Shown here one piece after another: positions 4,362 through 6,334 of a DNA stretch of 6,334 nucleotides; position 1 is the stretch's first letter, and each line of letters begins with the position of its first letter. This stretch comes from CAZMGD01 sp964565705 (GTDB taxonomy: Bacteria; Actinomycetota; Acidimicrobiia; Acidimicrobiales; Ilumatobacteraceae). Under the pieces are notes generated by a model. It saw only the letters and a program-made list of their open reading frames with translations. It was not told where the DNA came from and made no database searches. Made by a program: the position numbers and the translations under genes. The stretch covers positions 1 to 6,334 of the forward strand of contig CAZMGD010000170.1 in NCBI GenBank assembly GCA_964565705.1. Reading direction: 5' to 3'.

Positions 4362-6334
4362 TCAGCGTTCGATCCCGAGGCTGCGGCCGGGGGTTCTGTC
4401 GACGGTCGGAGCGAGCTGGTCGAGCTGCGCCAGGATGGCCATGCCCTCGAGACGACTGATCTCGTCTCGCGTGTTGTCGATCACGGCGGACAGTTCGTCG
4501 GCGGTCGGGCGGCCGACGACGTTCCACCGCTGTTCGGCGTTGGCGACGGTCGCGTGGAGCTCGTTCAGCGACTTCGCCGCTGCGCGTCGGTCGCGCCGGC
4601 GAGTCGTGGGGGCAGCGAGGACAGAACGCGCTTGGTCGAGTCGGTTGCGCGCGCTGTGCAGCTGTCGTGCGGCAGCGCCCTCGACGGTGTCCGTCCAACG
4701 GCCCACCCCGGCGTGGAGATCGCGGAAGTCACGCTCCAACGCGGCAAGTCGCGTCTCTGGATGGACGCGGGATGCTTGCGTGCTGGGCGCGGTCGGCAGC
4801 GTCGTCTCGGCTCCGTGAATCGACGACACAACCGGGGGCTCGGTGCCGGGCCGGGCGGTCGTGTCACTGACCCAGCGTTGGTGGCGCTCCACACCCCAGT
4901 CGGCTTGGAGGTCGTCGACAGCCTGGGAGAGATCGTCGGCGGTGACGTGGACCGTCGTGTGGTCGCGGGCTCGGCTCATGGCGACGTAGGCAGCTCCCGC
5001 CCGCCGCCGGCGCTCAGCACGTGCGCCCGGTCGTGGGATGCGCCCTGTGAGCGATGGACCGTGACGGCGTAGCCGTAGTCGAGATGTGCGCGGTCGAGGC
5101 CGTCTCCGGTGATGGTGACGAGTCGCCCGCCGGCGGTCCGGGCGTCGAGACGGCACTCGTCGAGGTCGACGATGGTGAGTTGCTCGCTGGTCACGAGTCC
5201 GGCTGAGCGATTCGGCGCAAGGGCGACGAGCCGCTCGCCGATCGCGTAGTGCCGGCCGCCGACGACGAGCACGTCCTGGCCGTGCAGCTCACCAGCCGGT
5301 CCCACCGTTCGCGGGCGAGGCGGTCGAGGCCATCGACGTCGGATCGCCTCCACGCCACCAGGGCGGTGTCGTGTCCGTCCGCGATGTCGGCGGCCCACCC
5401 GGCTGCCATCGCGGTGAGCGTGTCGACCTGCCTCGGTTGCACTTGGATGCGACCGGCCTGTGCGTACCACGCAACGGCCCGCTGGACGGACCCGTCGCGG
5501 AGCTCGGCCAACGCCTTGCGCTCGGCCGGGTCGCGTTGGCGGACGTTGGCATCGAGGGTGACCACGAGCTCGGGTCGGCGCGCCAGCACCGCGGCCAACG
5601 CTCCGCCGGGCCCGACGGCGGCGAGCTGGCGATCGTCACCGACGAGGACCAGCGAGGCGCCTCGCCGCTCGATTGCGACGGCGAGCCTCGCGAGATCGGC
5701 GTCGTCGGCCATCCCCGCCTCGTCGACGATGACGATCGTGCGCGAGTCGAGGGCGTCTGCGCCATGGTCGAGCCGCCACAGCAGCGAGGCGAGCGTTCTT
5801 GCTTCTGCCCCGGTCTGCGCGCCCAGTGTCCGGGTGGCGTGACCGCTGGTGGAACTGCCGACGACTCGGTATCCGTACGCCTCGAACGCCGCGGTCGCCG
5901 CCCGAAGAGCCGTGGTCTTGCCGGAACCGGCCACCCCGACGACGACCGACACTGCGCAAGGAGAGCAGCACAGTCGCTCGACGACTCGTCGCTGGCCGGC
6001 GTTGAGCGCGTTGCCGCCGTCCAGTTCGGTGGCGGCGATCGCGGCGGCGACCCGCCTCGGATCGACGGCCGGTCCACCCCGGTCGGCGAGTCGCGCAACG
6101 GTTTCGGCGATCGTCGCTTCGGCTGCGAACACGTCGACGGTCGTGTACGACTGGTCTCGGGCGGCTGGCACGCCGATCACCGGCACCACATCGCGCCCGA
6201 CGACGATCCGATCGATCACGCGGTCGAGCTCGGCGGGGTCGCGTCCGTAGAGGCGGGGCGCGATCTCCGCGACGAGGTGCGCGCGGGTGAAGACCTTGTG
6301 GTTGGCGAGCAGCCGGCCGTCCACGTCGAGCACG
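4362..6334 (-). pseudogene. MobF (TraA/TrwC-like) conjugative relaxase, helicase part, frameshifted, partial
   Basis: The minus strand encodes the C-terminal superfamily-1 (RecD-like) helicase of a MobF relaxase, the enzyme that nicks and unwinds DNA for conjugal transfer. The gene continues past the right edge, so the N-terminal nicking domain is not visible. Frame one (to about 5290) has the Walker A segment VVGVAGSGKTTALRAA (near 5937-5890), the Walker B segment TIVIVDEAGMADD, the segment VLVGDDRQLAAVGPGG, and ANVRQRDPAERKAL. The second frame (about 5290-4993) continues with ELHGQDVLVVGGRHYAIGER and YGYAVTVHRSQGAS (motif V). The third frame gives AYVAMSRARDHTTVHVT (motif VI), then a helical charged tail ending LGIER at TGA 4364-4362. 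Each shift is -1, as if one base had been lost. All helicase motifs survive, so decay is recent or the breaks are sequence errors. The GTG at 6333 is probably an internal Val codon. Relaxase identity is inferred from the helicase architecture; a related RecD-like helicase is less likely. Confidence 0.8.

Noticed and set aside
4068..5072. A 334-codon plus-strand open frame opposite the relaxase tail
   Set aside because: It is antisense to the helicase motif VI region and C-terminal tail; no recognisable domain.
4990..5300. Programmed ribosomal frameshifting in the relaxase gene
   Set aside because: Two shifts in one helicase, no X-XXY-YYZ slippery sequence seen at either site, and no precedent that I know of in MobF relaxases.

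Overview
The window is very GC-rich, uses ATG/GTG starts, and carries a mycothiol-dependent-type (maleylpyruvate isomerase/DinB fold) enzyme. It also has a DsbA-like oxidoreductase of a kind common in mycothiol-using bacteria. Together these point to an actinobacterium (Actinomycetota); I cannot name a genus. A decayed MobF-type relaxase/helicase at the right edge suggests a plasmid, an integrated conjugative element, or a chromosomal region invaded by one.

Layout from left to right. A small intact hypothetical gene (1-207, +) sits at the left edge. Positions 208-745 hold no intact gene but a patchwork of fragments: an unassigned coding-like piece (+), the last ~20 codons of a second mycothiol-dependent enzyme gene (-), and the C-terminal ~95 codons of a TetR-family regulator (+). 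Four intact minus-strand genes follow, written here in transcription order from the right: DsbA-family oxidoreductase (4213-3533), mycothiol-dependent maleylpyruvate isomerase-family enzyme (3505-2684), alpha/beta hydrolase (2608-1913), and an NAD(P)-dependent SDR resembling the progesterone 5-beta-reductase/iridoid synthase-like group (1875-745). Gaps are 27, 75 and 37 bp, so they may form one operon. Upstream of them (6334-4362, -) lies the helicase half of a TraA/TrwC-like relaxase, broken by two frameshifts; its N-terminal part is outside the window.

The main structural oddity is a direct repeat of about 90 bp at 345-435 and 2649-2740. It covers the 3' end of the intact isomerase-family gene plus the bases just past its stop, with a 40-bp core that is identical in both copies. 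The repeats bracket the TetR fragment, the SDR gene and the hydrolase gene, about 2.3 kb in all. This suggests the segment arrived by recombination or integration at the 3' end of the isomerase-family gene, displacing an old 3' end to the left.

Functionally, the four intact genes look like a small catabolic or detoxification set: two thiol-linked enzymes, an ester/lactone-type hydrolase and an enone-reductase-like SDR. The substrate cannot be read from the sequence. I see no CRISPR array, tRNA, rRNA or complete insertion sequence.
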